A stretch of 64,000 bases of DNA from Cryptomeria japonica (GCF_030272615.1 NC_081412.1:340879370-340943369); one strand, 5' to 3'. Shown: positions 36,083 through 49,098, numbered from the stretch's first letter. Numbers and translations: made by a program. The notes: a model not told the origin generated them from the letters alone.

Positions 36083-38351
36083 TACTACCTTTTGCTAGTC
36101 CTACAACTCTGAACAAATTTCCTAACATCCTTATGAATCTAAGGCCAAAAGTAATTCTCACTGACCAAGGCTGTTGTCTTATCTACCCCAAAGTGTCTGT
36201 CTAATCCTCCACCATGCTTCTCTTTTATAAGATTTTCTCTCATAGAGCTTCGGGGTATACAAAAATGATTTCCTCTAAACAACATCTCATCTTGAATGAA
36301 ATAATCTGACCACTTAGTCATATCCACCACAACAAGTTCTATGCAATCTCTCCAAGGTTTTGGAAAATCTAGGTCATCCTCATATAAGTTCTTCAATTCC
36401 TCAAAACCTAATACTTCTATTCTCATGTTTGTCAGAAAATTACTCCTTTTGCTCAGGGCATCAACAACTTTATTTGACTTCACACTTTATGATTCAAAAC
36501 AAAAGTATAACTCTACAAGTACTCTACCCATCTCATGTGTCTTTGATTCAACTTACCTTGACTATTCAAATATTGCAAAGCTTGATAATTGGTATGCAAC
36601 ACAAACTCCTTAGTTAGCAAATAATGTCTCCACTTCTTTAATGCTTGAATTATGACATAAAACTCCTGATCATATATTGAATACTCCTCCTTGCATCATT
36701 TAATTTCTCAATGAAATAAGCTATTGGTCTTCCCTCTTGACTCAACACTGCTCCAATTGCATTCCCATTTGCATCACAATCCACTTGAAAGACTTTGTTA
36801 AAATATGGTTAAGCCAACACAAGTTGATATGTTACCTTCTGCTTCAGCAACTCAAAACTCTTATTTTCTCCTAATGTCCACTTGAAATCCTTCCTATCTC
36901 CTCTCATTATCTTAGTCATAGGGATACAAATTGAACTAAAATTTCTGATGAACTTCCACTAGAAACTAGCCAACCCATGGAATGATCTTACCTCTCCAAT
37001 GTTCTTTGGTATAGGCCAATCAACAATTGCTCTTTCTTTCTCAGGATCCATCTTCAATCCATCTATAGATATCACAAATCCCAAAATAACTTTCCCTTCA
37101 TGAAACTGCACTTCTTAATATTTATTAGCAACTTCTCTTCTCTCAACCTTTGCAAAAATTGTCTCACATGCAACATATGCTCCTCCTTTGTCTTACTAAA
37201 AATCAAGATGTCATCCAAGTACACAATAACAAACTTACCCAAAAATTTCTTCAATACCTCTTTCATCAATCTCATAAAAGTACTTGGTGCATTAGTCAAT
37301 CCAAAAGGCATCACTAACCATCCATACAATCCCTCATTTGTCTTGAATGTTGTCTTCCACTCGTCTCCTTTGATTTTGATCTAGTGGTATCCACTCTTCA
37401 AGTCTATCTTTGCATAATATTTGGCTCCACTCAAACAATCCATTATGTCATCTATCCTAGGAAAATGAAATTGGTATTTCATTGTGATCTTGTTTATTTC
37501 TCTAGAGTCAGTACACATCCTCCATTCTCCATTCTTCTTAGGTACTAACACTGTTGGAACTGCACAAGGACTCAAACTCTCTCTAATCAAACCTTTCTTC
37601 AACAACTCCTACACTTATCTATTCAGCTCCTCATTCTCTATCGGTGTCATCCAATGTGTTGCTTTATTACAAAAACTAGCTTTGAGAATTAGGTCCATGC
37701 AATAAATGATACTTCACATAGGGGGTGATCCATCAGGTATATTATCTGAAATGATGTTTACATACTCTGACAACAACTTTTTATCTCCTTTGGTTGTTCT
37801 TCTTCATTCTTTGGATTCTCAATCTTCTTAGGAACTAAGGCAAAGCACATAATCTCATGTCTCATCCCATCCAAGAATTTCCTTTCATCAACTAAACAAT
37901 TTCTAGCATTAGTACAAACTTCACTCTTCAAAGGCTCCTCGAAAGGCAACAAGATCTGTTTCTCCCTATTAGCCACAATAGTGTATATATTCCTTCTTCC
38001 ATCATGCATTGCTTATCTATCATACTGCCAAGGTCTACCCAACAAGATATGACATACGTCCATAAGAATAATATCACACAAAAGTTCATCATGATAAGCT
38101 ATAATCTTTAATTTTACCAGACATTGTTCACTTACTAATACCTTATGTAGATCCTGAATCCATGTTATTTGATAGGGCTTGGGGTGTTTCAATCTCTCCA
38201 ACTTCAATTTAGTCACCATTTCTTCTAAAACAAGGTTATTAGTACTACCACTATCAATTATAACTTTACAACACTTACTGGCTACTCTACTTCTTGTCTT
38301 GAACAAATTCTTCCTCTGCAAGGGCTCTTGCTCTCCTCCAGTATGATATAA
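36083..38351 (-). pseudogene. Chromovirus protease, RT, RNase H and integrase zinc finger
   Basis: On the minus strand the order is as follows. Protease (38351-38013) has VIIDSGSTNNLV and CHILLGRPWQYDR, with the catalytic Asp-Ser-Gly intact. RT (37605-37072) has [48 protein letters not shown] and the polymerase motif [11 protein letters not shown] decayed RNase H region (about 36900-36484) follows, then an integrase zinc-binding stretch with HGGGLDRHFG and SENYFWP. A TAG at 37381-37383 replaces the Gln that usually follows SGYH. This is the other half of the element at 4880-5984. No gag is found; the fragment stops at an LTR-like sequence at 38352. Confidence 0.85.
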
Positions 38352-38925
38352 TGTAGCATCTGCCAACAAACCCCAGGGAAACTTACTACAACTAGACCCA
38401 AAGAGTGGAATGACTTTTTTTTGTTTACTAACAAGGTTACATCTAATCTAATCTAGACATTAAGTTTATGATTTAGTTCAATAGTTTAAAGTCGAACATT
38501 AAGTGTTTGACCTTTGTTTCAAACATTATGTTACTAACACAAGTGAGGTCATGTTTACAAGGTTTAATGGCTTACATGGTTCCATCATTTTCCTAGGGTA
38601 TTGACGTCACTACTAGACTTACTCCATTTATGATTTATGATCAATACATTTAGTTTACCATTATCATATTAGTTCACTTCTATGATCCTAATGATTTATC
38701 CTTACCAAGGAACACAACTACAAATGCATGTATGCAAATTAATCTATATCATACACTTCACATGATAATGCTACTAGTGTTGTCCACTACTCAATGCATC
38801 AACCCACAAGCACTCTCATTAACCTACGTATGCAACTTACATGTTCATAATGTTATTTATGCAATGTTAGTTTTATGGAAGCCATAACACAATTATATGT
38901 ATTCTCATTTAGCTCTTAATGATGT
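38352..38925. repeat. LTR fragment HL, copy of 60569-61141
   Basis: It begins tgtagcatctgccaacaaac and matches the LTR at 60569 (tgtagcgcccaccaacaaac) nearly base for base for about 574 bp, up to ...ctcttaatgatgt. There the match stops and element F sequence starts. It adjoins the chromovirus protease without a primer site. It is truncated on the right. Confidence 0.75.
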
Positions 38926-39975
38926 TAATCAGTACCCAGCCTATTCTTTATCACTAAATGACATTCACCTCCGATCTGGAACAACTTTACCTAATCTCTC
39001 TCATCCAGTGATCACTGAGGTATAGGAGGAGCAAGAAATCTCTAATCCAACAAATACAATACCCCAGAATCAAATATTGTCACCATTTCCCCATAGATTG
39101 CAAGAAAAAGAAGTCCCCACTGAACAGCAGCAAAGATTTGATATTATTGATCAACTGAAGCACATTTGTGTTAAAATTCCATTGTTGCAAGCAATAAAGG
39201 ATGTTCCCATATATGGTAAGGCATTGAGAGAAGCATGTCTAAAAAAACCTGGCAGGAAGAAAAAGGATCCACAAATAGTGCATGTTATGCATCAACTGGC
39301 TAATATTATGCTAGGTAAGATTGTCATTCCAAAGTATTCTGATCCAGGTAGTCCTGTTGTGAGTATAGTCATTATGGCAGTCAAATAAAAAATGTTTTGA
39401 TTGATTTAGGGGCAGCCATTAATGTAATGACAAGGGAAGTAATGAAACATCTTGAGATCAATAATTTAAGGCCTACACCCATAGTTCTACAGCTTGTTGA
39501 TGGCTCTATAGTGAGACCTTATGGTATCATAGAGGATGTAGTGGTTATTCTAGATTCCTGGGAATATCCTACAGACTTTATGATTTTATCTCCAAAGGAA
39601 ACATTGGGAGGATATCCGGTCATTTTGGGTAGACCTTGATGCATATATTGGGTGTAGATCAGGGGATATGACTATTTCAGATGGGAGTTCTACAAAAACA
39701 TTAGCCTTGTATTCTCTAGCACAACCCCAGCTTGAACAGCAACAAGCCATTTGGCCTATCATGGGAGAAGAATCTGAAGAAATTGACTCGATTAATCACC
39801 TTATGATGATTAATCAAGGACCACTCATGCAATTATATGATGAGGAATCAATTCTTTATAAAATCCTGATAAATGAATTTATAGAAGAGCTAAAATTGCA
39901 GGAATTGGTTCCGAATATTGTAGGTTTGGACTTTCCTACAGCCACTGATATATTGCATACTCTGTTGCTGTAGGA
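38926..39975 (+). pseudogene. Element F gag tail and protease (Athila-like Ty3/gypsy)
   Basis: The F sequence starts mid-gag. NDIHLRSGTTLPN recalls the xLRSGxxL motif at the end of Athila/Tat Gag. Then come FDIIDQLKHICVKIPLLQAI and YGKALREACLKKPGRKKKDP. The retropepsin follows: IDLGAAINVMTREVMKHLEI, a PYGIIEDVVVILDSWEYPTD tract and YPVILGRP. The active site reads D-L-G-A, as in Athila-type proteases. Two stops and a frame shift break it near 39390 and 39640. The 5' LTR, primer site and most of gag are missing. Confidence 0.8.
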
Positions 39976-40051
39976 ATTATCTTCTTCTCATTTTTCTGAT
40001 ATAAACCAGATTGATCTTACTATTAAGATAGAGGTGTAATGGAATAAATAT

Positions 40052-41697
40052 TTGAATATCAATAGAGATCTATCAGATACTCAAAAAGAGGGCCTTGTGG
40101 ACTTGCTAAAACTTCATAAAAATGCTTTTGCATGGGATTACAAGGATATGAATGGGATTGATCTAGCAGTTTGTACCCACTGTATTTATATAAAGGATGA
40201 GTGTTGCCCACTCAGACAACCTCAAAGAAGAGTCAATCCTGCCTTGAAGGAGATAGTTAAAGAAGAATTACAAAAATTGTTAAAAGTTGGGTTTATCTAT
40301 CCTATCTCTGATAGTCAATGGGTATCACCTCTAGTGATAGTCCCTAAAAAGGAGGAAAATGGAGGGTATGTGTTGATTATAGAGCTCTGAACTTAGCAAC
40401 CAGAAAAGATCATTTTTCATTGCCATTTGTGGATTAGGTATTGGATTCTCTAGCTGGTAAGAGATATTTTTCATTCCTTGATGGATTTAGTGGCTACAAT
40501 CAGATCCAGATAGCCCCCAAGGATCAAGAGAAGACAACATTTACTTGCCCATGGGGCACGTATGCATTTTTTTTTCTTCCTTTTGGGTTGTGTAATGCTC
40601 CAACCACTTTTCAAAGAGCAGTGATCAGTATATTTTCTGATATTTCTCAAGATATTATGGAAATTTACTTGGATGACTTTACAACTTATGGTTCTGAATT
40701 TGATCAAGCATCGGGTAATCTAAAGAAAGTTTTGTAGTGATGTGAAGACTACAATTTGTCTTTAAACAGTGAGAAGTGTTTCATCATGATGGAAGAAGGA
40801 ATAGTCCTTGGTCATCATATATCTGTACAAGGCATCTAGGTGGATCCAACAAAGATTGAGGTCATTCAACATATTAATGACCCTGTGAAGCAAAAAGATG
40901 TAAGAAGTTTTCTTGGTCATGCTGGATACTACAGACGGTTTATCAAAGATTTCAGTAAAATTGCAAGTCCCTTATATTCACTGCTTACTAAAGATGCAGA
41001 ATTTAAATGGACCCCAGCATGCAATGAAGCTTTCTTAAAGCTTAAGCATGCTTTGACTCAAGCACCAGTTCTTAAAGGGCCAAATTGGTCTCTACCATTC
41101 CAAATCCATACAGATGCATCTAATTATGCAATAGGAGTAGTGCTAGGACAGCGAATTGACAAATTGGAAAATGCAATATATTATATTAACAAGAATTTGC
41201 AGGGACCTGAATTGAATTACACAGTTACTGAAAAGGAAATGCTAGCTATCATATATGCACTTAACAAATTTAGACACTATATCATAGGATATACCATATT
41301 TGTGCATACAGATCATACTGCAATTAGATATCTCATGAATACGTCATCAATCACTGGTAGATTAGCTTGTTGGTTATTGTTGATGCAGGAATTTGATATC
41401 ACAGTTGTTGATAAACCAGGGAAGTCTAATGTGGTTGTAGATTATCTTTCACATCTTCAATTGCAAAAATATTCTACAATAATAGATGACACTTTTCCAG
41501 ATGAACATTTGTTTCTCATTCAAGCTCACACTCCTTGGTATGCTGATATTGCCAACTATTTAGCTGCAGCTAGGATGCCAATTTATTTCTCTCCTAAGGA
41601 AAAAAGGTTGCTAGTTAAAAAAAGTTTAACTTCTCATGGATTGTTGATTGTCTATTTTATACTGGACCTAACCAAGTCATGCGAAGATGTGTTATAA
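40052..41697 (+). pseudogene. Element F reverse transcriptase and RNase H
   Basis: RT landmarks are FAWDYKDMNGIDLAVCTHCI, WVSPLVIVPKK, FLDGFSGYNQIQIAPKDQEK, PFGLCNAPTTFQRAVISIFS and the polymerase motif IYLDDFTTYG. These are typical of the Athila/Tat branch. RNase H follows from about 40840 with FQIHTDASNYAIGVVLGQ, YTVTEKEMLAIIYALNKFRH and VHTDHTAIRYLMN, its acidic residues intact. Stops TAG (40435), TAG-TGA (40735-40740) and TAG (40837) fall where CAG and CGA are expected. A frame shift lies near 40365. Confidence 0.85.
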
Positions 41698-42800
41698 AGA
41701 TGAAACATATGACATCCTGCATGCATGTCATGATGAGCCATGTGGAGGTCATTTTGCTGCCAAAAGAAAAGCACTGAAAATACTCAATACATGATACTAT
41801 TGGCCCACATTACATAAGGATGCAGCTCAGTATACATGGAAATGTGACAGATGTTAGTGAATGGGAAGACCTACAAAATCTGATGAGATGCCACTATATC
41901 CTCAAATATCAATTGCACCATTTGACAAGTGGGGATTAGATTTTGTTGGCCCAATTGATCCACCTTCTAATGGAAGATCTTATATCTTGGTATGTATAGA
42001 CTATGTAACAAAATGGGCAGAAGCTTGTGCCATGACACATGCAAGAGATAATAAGGTAGCTGAGTTTCTTTATGAAGAGATATTTACAAGATATGGAGTA
42101 CCAAGGGAAATTGTCTCAGACCAGGGACCTCAATTTACTTCAACATTGATAAAGGCTTTGGTCAATGAATACAATATAAGGCACAGAAAATCTACTCCAT
42201 ATCATCCACAAGCTAATGGACAAGTAGAAGTTACAAATAGAGAGCTTGAGGCTATTCTTACAAAAATAGTTTTTGTTCACAAGAAAGATTGATCTCACTG
42301 GCTTTCAAAAGCTATTTGGGCATATAGAACAACTTGGAAAACACCAATTGATTTCACACCTTTTGAGATGGTTTATGGAAAAGCAACAATGATGCCTATT
42401 GAATTTGAGCATAAAACCCCGAGGACAGCTTTGCAATTAAATATGACATTGTCTGAAGCACAGAAAGAATGCATTCAACAATTAAATGCTCTAGATGAAT
42501 GGAGAAAGATAGTTGTTCAACAGATAGAATTGATTCAAAATCAAAGAGTAAAATGGCATGATAAATATATCAAGGAAAATAAATTCAAATCTGGTGACTG
42601 GGCACTAATGTATGATTCCAGATATAAAGATGCTATGGGAAAGCTTCAAACCAGGTGGTTAGGTTTGTATGAGATAGAAGAAGTTTTGCAAAATGGAGTT
42701 GTTTGTTTGTCCACAATTGATCCTATTCGATTTAAACTCTTAGTAAATGGTCACTGACTACGTCTATATCATAAGCCAACTACTAAAGAAGAGTTCCTAT
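41698..42800 (+). pseudogene. Element F integrase
   Basis: The zinc-binding region is visible in a shifted frame (HACHDEPCGGHFA ... WKCDRC), followed by TAG-TGA at 41855-41860. The catalytic core follows: KWGLDFVGPIDPPSNGRSYI, IVSDQGPQFTS and YHPQANGQVEVTNRELEAIL, so all three acidic residues are present. A TGA at 42290 replaces a Trp. The C-terminal part has AIWAYRTTWKTPIDFTPFEM and the LLVNGH stretch used by Athila/Tat elements, broken by a TGA at 42755. Function: insertion of the DNA copy into the genome. Confidence 0.85.
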
Positions 42801-43320
42801 AGCAGTTTGCTCCACAAAGTGACATAGGGGTTCCTGCAGAAACTAACAATGAGCCTGTAGCAACTCAGGAGCTTCCTAATGCAATTGAGCAAGGTAATAA
42901 AGGTAAAGTTCCTGCAGCCTCTGCAATGAACATATTTGCCGCTTCATAATAAAATATTTCCATATTATATGGGAATATTCTTCTCCATACATAAAATCCC
43001 ATCCACAACATTCCATCCCACATTCCTACCTGTCATTTCATTTCATTTGGCCATCATTTTCGTACAATTGCAGGTACATGTATATTGTGTTTTATTTTAA
43101 TTATGCATTTATTAGTTCATTATGATTATATCCTGTTTAAATCCGCTCTACTACCTGAAATCTTGTCAGCTTGTGTGGACACGTGCTAGGTTAAGTTGGG
43201 GGGTGCTTTATGGTTCGGTTTCCAAAGTGATTAATTATCAGTTCTTTTTGGTACTCCAAATTGATTTTTTCCCCATCATTACTTATTATGTTATTATTTC
43301 ACGCAAGTAAATAATAAATT
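42801..43320 (+). other. Element F spacer with an internal polypurine tract
   Basis: About 500 bp without a domain separate pol from the extra ORF. It contains gttaagttggggggtgcttt at about 43190-43209, which closely resembles the terminal polypurine tract at 45774 (aaagttggggggcatgataa). Athila-like elements are known to have such a second tract before their extra ORF. Confidence 0.6.
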
Positions 43321-45770
43321 ATGCCGCCAAAATTGAGATATGTAAGGGAATTTTAATTTAGCAAGACTGTCAGATATTTTGGTTCAACTACAAAGAGAAA
43401 AAATAGTAGAGTAAGAGATGGGTGGTGATCCAATTCTTCATGAGCCAACGGTTCATGAAGTGTTGCTGTAGGATGCTCTTTGTGAGCATTATTTCAGGCA
43501 CCACGGCTGGTTGGATTACTTCTTGAAAATCAGGGATTATAACGAAGAAATTGCTACATAATTTATGCATTCCTTTAATGAAGGAGAAGCTACAGTTAAA
43601 AGTTTGAGGGTTATTGCTACGGAGCATCAAATAGCAGAAGTAACGGGGTTTCCGCGGGAAGGAGAACTATTTCCAGAATAAAAAGATGCAAGGAGTGCCA
43701 GGGCAGAGTTCACAATTCCCACGGATGGACCCTTAATGGTGGACAAACAAGGAACTAGAAGGGTTTCTCTACTAGCACATTGGCCTCAAGTAGCTTTGTA
43801 TGTTATGAAATACATTACATGTGAAGGGCGATATTCAAATCTGCATTCACCTCATTTTAAATTACTTAGTCATCTGCGGCATGGCCGACGAGTGAATGTT
43901 CCTAATTTCTTATACCACCTCATTTCTACAAGTGCTAAGGAGACGTGGAAAAATGGAAATCGCTTTGTTAGCCATCATGGATTGGTTAAGCTACTTGTAC
44001 AGCAGTCCCTAAGAGATATTTCACAAATGGAATGGGGTTTGTTTGAGGATATACAAAAATTTAGGGTTGAAGATGCCCCTGTTGCAGATAACCCTCTAGT
44101 TGAAGAAGAAAATATTGCAGAACCCTCTTCCCCCATAGTTGCTGCAGATGAGGATTTTCTTGTTGCTAAAGGAGCCATGGTTATTATGGAAGAAAAGATA
44201 GCGGAATCAAGTGAAGAACAACCCTCTACTTCTCGTCAAAGAGATTCACCAGTTCTATGAAGGAAAGGAAAAGAGTTGGAAAGGGATGAAACAGATGAAG
44301 AACTTATGACCCAGCCGTAGGTAACTCATATTCCTCCTTCAGCCAAGAGGTGTAGGACAAAAATAAAAACTACTACAGCAATTGAAGCAACTCCTACAGT
44401 CATTCCAAAAGTTTATGTAAGAAGAACACGTAGCAAGACACAGAAGACTCATCATGTGGGTAATCCGACAGAGGTTATTACAGTGGAAACTTCAGAAGAA
44501 GGAAGCCTTGTAGATATTGAAACTCAAGAAGAAGGAAGCCCTGCAAAGGATGAAATCCAAGAAAATGTTGCTGAGGATAAACTATCAAATCTTGCTTCTG
44601 TGGCACAGCAATTCGAAGAAACTATTGAAGATATTCTACAGCAACCAAAGGAAAATATTGGAGAGATGCTAGCTCAGATTGAGGATTTTATTGAGGAAAT
44701 CTCACGGTCTAAGGTAGTACCTATTAGACCTCCTTCATCCCTAAGTAGTTTATCTATTGCTTTAACATTTTATAGACAATGGGAAATAGAGAAGGCTAGG
44801 CTACAGGGGATTATTGATAAGCAACAAAAAGAAATTGAAAAGAGAGATAACAGAATTGAGGAGTTAGAGGCTAAGGTAGAAATAATTTCTGGTATGGTTC
44901 CTGAGTTGATGCAGTGTAGGGCACCTCCAAGAGTTTATGTAGTACATTTGAAAGAGCGGTATCTTAACTTCAAACTAAATCGCATTGTTAGGGACCTTAA
45001 CCCCTCTTTAGAAACACCTGAAGAATTCTTTTATGCTTACCAAACCTCTCCACCTACTGTGAAGAATTTGCTATGTGAATTATACTTACATAACTATGTT
45101 GTACCCTCAGACAGGGAGTGGAACCCTTTATTGTATATTGGGGATATCCATATCAAATCTTTAATGTCATGGATCCAAAATGAGATTATCATGGGGGCAC
45201 AAGCCAAGGAGTATGAAAAATTAGAGTTTGACTGTCCATTACCATTAAGAAGGGAATCAGAAGTACCAAGAGTTTTTAATTATGATTGGCAGAAGTTACT
45301 GGTAAGAGATGATGTTAGAAAATTAGTGCTTCCAATGAGAGAAGAAGTTTATCAAGCATATGAGCATTTGATTCAGACTGGCAGGATAGTTGCAATAGAA
45401 GGGTTAACTCAGTGCTGGAATAATCTACCGGAATAGTTAAAACAAGGAGAACCTTATTCACTACAAAAATTTTATGCAACCATGCAAAGAGCCCCCAGAT
45501 ACATACAGTTAGGCAGGGAGAAAGCCAACAACTGGCTACCATTGATCTTTCAACCCCCAATCCTTATGTGGCCACTTTTGGCATGTCAGCCTACAGAGCA
45601 GAACTATGATGCAGTCATAGAAGAAACAGCTAGATAGTCCAAGATGAAAAAAATGAAAGGATTTTATTGGACCTTGGCTTCAGGGGGGACATGTCAGGGC
45701 ACCGTTGGTGATTTAAGAGTTACAGCGAGAGTCAGAAATTTTCCTTTTGCTGTAGGATTAGCAAACTCTT
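43321..45770 (+). pseudogene. Element F extra ORF downstream of pol
   Basis: An ATG at 43321 (MPPKLRYVREF) starts it. After a frame shift near 43400 the frame runs with few stops to about 45770, some 800 codons. The N-terminal part has VKSLRVIATEHQIAEVTGFP, VSLLAHWPQVALYVMKYITC, GRYSNLHSPHFKLLSHLRHG and VNVPNFLYHLI. It resembles plant transposon proteins of the plant-mobile-domain-like kind. The middle is acidic. A coiled coil (about 44780-44890, IDKQQKEIEKRDNRIEELEA) precedes a C-terminal domain (LKERYLNFKLNRIVRDLNPS ... WNPLLYIGDIHIKSLMSWIQ). Stops are TAG at 45434 and others. Athila elements carry an extra ORF here, often called env-like. No signal peptide or membrane segment is seen, so I do not call it an envelope. 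Confidence 0.7.
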
Positions 45771-45784
45771 AAAGTTGGGGGGCA
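45771..45784 (+). promoter_or_regulatory. Element F polypurine tract
   Basis: aaagttggggggca lies directly before the LTR start TGATAAGTTGAG. Confidence 0.75.
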
Positions 45785-46900
45785 TGATAAGTTGAGACTT
45801 TGTCATGTTTTTATCATCAAAACTCTTAGGTTTTTGACATCTTTTGGTTTGCATAGCAGTAGTGAAGTATTGTAAATTGACTATATGTATTCCATGTGTT
45901 AAACCTGAACTTATGAAATCATGTTTGAACTTTGCCGGTCTATTCCTGCAGCCAAGTGATTTGTTCATGTTGCTATGCGGATTATTTAGGGTAATATCAT
46001 ATGTGAATTAATGAATGTATTAATTAAATAAAATATGTATGCATGTCCTTGTATGTTGTTTTTGTTGTAGTGCAGATAATAAATGATGTTGTGGTGGATA
46101 TTCTCCTTTCATCCCTGAAGAAGGAAGAATCATGTAAGAAATAACTGGAGATCAAACTGAAGAGGAGCCGAGCGAGCGCAAGGTACGGCATGAGCGGAGC
46201 ATCCAGGCAGCACTACGAAAGTTTAACTCTAGTGGGTATTGAATTCACAAAATATCACTATGACATGCAAAGACCGTGGTTTGGTCTAGATCCACGTTTC
46301 TTGTAGCCAAGCTCTAGTTATCTTCTTCATCAGTCAATCATCTGCCTCTTCTTCTGGGCATGATTTGAGTTGTCCATTGTAGTTGATCTTTTCTTTTTAA
46401 TAAGCTCTTCCTTTTTTCTTAGAGGTTAGACATAATAGAAAGGAATAGAGAAGAGAATTTTGATAAGCATTCTTGAATTTTCTTTTCAAATATGTAATCA
46501 TTTTCAGGAAGCAATGAATAAAAGATATGTTGTTCTAATCTGTTAAAAGTATTTTTCTGGAAGCTTGATATCACTCATCCAAGGGGGCCCACTTGGTGAG
46601 TGATCCTGTGTTTATGCTCATTGAAATTAGTTCTTCTTTAGTTGCAGTAGAAGTTCGTGCCTTGACTATTCCTGCAGCCACTGAAAATAGATCCACTAAC
46701 TGTTCCTGCAGCCAAGCTAGAACAGAGTGATTTCTATTATTTATATTAGATCATTCCAGCATTGTTTTTATCAGTTTTCATGTGGCCTTCTATAATTTCC
46801 ATTCTTGCCTTTCCTTTCCGCATAATGTTAGTTACTGCAGCAATGCAAAATAGCCATTGAAGGAGCTTAGTGCATGTATAGTGCAGACCCATTTTAAGTT
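45785..46900 (+). repeat. Element F 3' LTR (right end approximate)
   Basis: It starts TGATAAGTTGAGACTTTGTC directly after the polypurine tract. No coding sequence is present. I cannot see the right end because the matching 5' LTR is missing; 46900 is an estimate. Tandem-like words such as attcctgcagcca recur three times (about 45943, 46666, 46706). Confidence 0.5.
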
Positions 46901-47675
46901 TTACGTCCCTGGGTTGATAACTAAATGAACACTAGCCATGAAAATAGTAACTTTACTAGATGAATGTCCAAACTTCGGGTTGAGATTTCAATTATAGTTA
47001 TTATTATTATAGTTGGAGTAGACAGTATGATTCAAAACAAGGCAAGATTGCTCAATCAAATCCATGTTTCCTTCCTCACAAACCAGTCAAAATTCTATTT
47101 TCAGCAGAAAATCAAATGACGGTTTTTTTTGGTTTTTTTTGTTTCTTCTCCAACAGAAATCACAGTGTTTCTTGCAAATCCAAAACTCATTTGAATGCAA
47201 CCAAAATTGGACATCTAACAGGGAGAAACAAAGATTTTCTTTTCTAAATTTCATTTTCAACTCATGGAAGAAAAGAGAAAACAAGGGAATACAAAACCCT
47301 ACCTCTTCCTGAAGAAAGAAGATGAAGGAAATCTAGGCAGCAAGTTCAATCTTCAACAACAATTTTCAAACTCTCCAATCCTTCGAGATTTCCATCAATT
47401 CTTCTTCTCCCAAAACCACCAAGAATCAAGAAAAAACATATGAAGAGAAAAGAATCCCCCAAAATGAAAACCTTAGCTCCCTTTTTGTCCAAAATAAAAT
47501 GGAGTAATAAAATATTGAAATTGACATATCACATTCTTTTATGGGATTTTAAAAAAATCCATTCTCTCATTGAGCTTTTAAAATAGATTTCAAAATAAAA
47601 GACTGGATATTAAAATATAGTGAAATATAATAAGTAAAATATTATAACTTATCTCTTTTTAATCATCCAAATTAC

Positions 47676-47706
<31 letters not shown>

Positions 47707-49098
47707 CGTGATTTAAAAATCAAACAAACTAATTTCATTTAATAATCGACTTCTCAACATTAATCGAAAAGAAATCGAATCCGTGATTAAATAAATATTT
47801 CAGTTAAAATAATTAAAGATTAAAATCGTTAAATAACAATAAAGTCAACAATGTGAAATCAACTAATATTTAATAAACTAAACCAACTTAAAAAACAAAT
47901 AGCCAAATAAAATCTCAAAATCTCAATATGAGCATTAACCAAGTTTAAACGCGAAAATAGTAAATATTTAAAAATCGTTAAATCTTAATAACTTCAAAAT
48001 AACGATATTACCAATAGGGTCATAACTAATATCAAGTAACCACTCAAACATGGTCAATCAAATGCCCAAATTAAATAGGCTAAATAATAGGTCAATCACC
48101 ACTCAGAGAACTTAAATAAAATAACTGAATAATCAAGTAACCATGGCACATACTCACAAATCATGACGACGACGACATGGCAAACTTGCTAAGAATGATA
48201 ACAAGGACTCGACGTCAAACCTAGACCTAGAGTGCGGGAAGGGAACCGAAGACATCTCCAAACCACATATTGTCATTGGGAAGAGGCACACTCACACCTG
48301 TCAAACCAGAGGAGCTCGTACCCGGTTGCCTGGGAGGAATGAATGCCTTTGTACCTGCAACTTGCAACAACATGAGATACATGTTCATACAACTTATATA
48401 CATACACATCAAACAAGAGGTAGAATATCACAACACAGGGTGCTCGCAATGAGTGATGTGTTGTCAATTCTACCTATAGACAATCACACAATAGGTAGCT
48501 AGTAATACATACAATCATCACATCATGAGTAAATCATCTAGGGGTTAGTATTTCCATCGCATGATAAACAAGATCAGTACCTCTATCAAAATACATGATA
48601 ATCCAAAATACTAACATTATCTATGCATCAAATTATGATATAAGAGCATAAAGAAATCAGTCATCATCATAATACACATCTAAAACACATTAAGTCGAAA
48701 TCACTCATAACATAAGCATAAATGTTAGGAATCATGGAATCATATAACATCTATCAGTAATCATCAAATCATGTATTTTCTATCAAGGATCATTAGTGAA
48801 GCATATACGGAAGCCAGAATATCATTCATGCAAGAAGTAAATCCAATCAAGTCTTACATATTCATTGTACAAAACAAGGGTCTGATCAAGTCTACCAAGG
48901 TGAAAAGGGAATCTGCTCAAAGTGGACACTAGTCCATCATTCGTACGAGCATCAGATAATGTGAATCCCCATAATGCATAGAACTACGCTAAGCAACTAA
49001 AACACCTAGCCTCCAAATCATAATTTTGAACATCCTTCAACGGCCTCAGCTACCTAACACAGGTGTCGCATCAATCCAGGCTGAGGAGGGGCATTACA
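46901..49098 (-). repeat. LTR-like block J (left end uncertain)
   Basis: It is AT-rich and non-coding, with a TA microsatellite at 47679-47706. On the minus strand the right end reads TGTAATGCCCCTCCTCAGCC, a typical Ty3/gypsy LTR start. It is preceded in element order by a purine tract (ccaagggggggaggat). The left end is not defined by any repeat I can see. Confidence 0.4.

Noticed and set aside
38013-38369. Chromovirus protease frame extending into 38352-38369
   Set aside because: The last codons fall inside the repeated LTR segment, so the open frame across the junction is probably chance.
43321-45770. Calling the extra ORF of element F an envelope gene
   Set aside because: No signal peptide, fusion peptide or membrane-spanning segment is visible in the translation.
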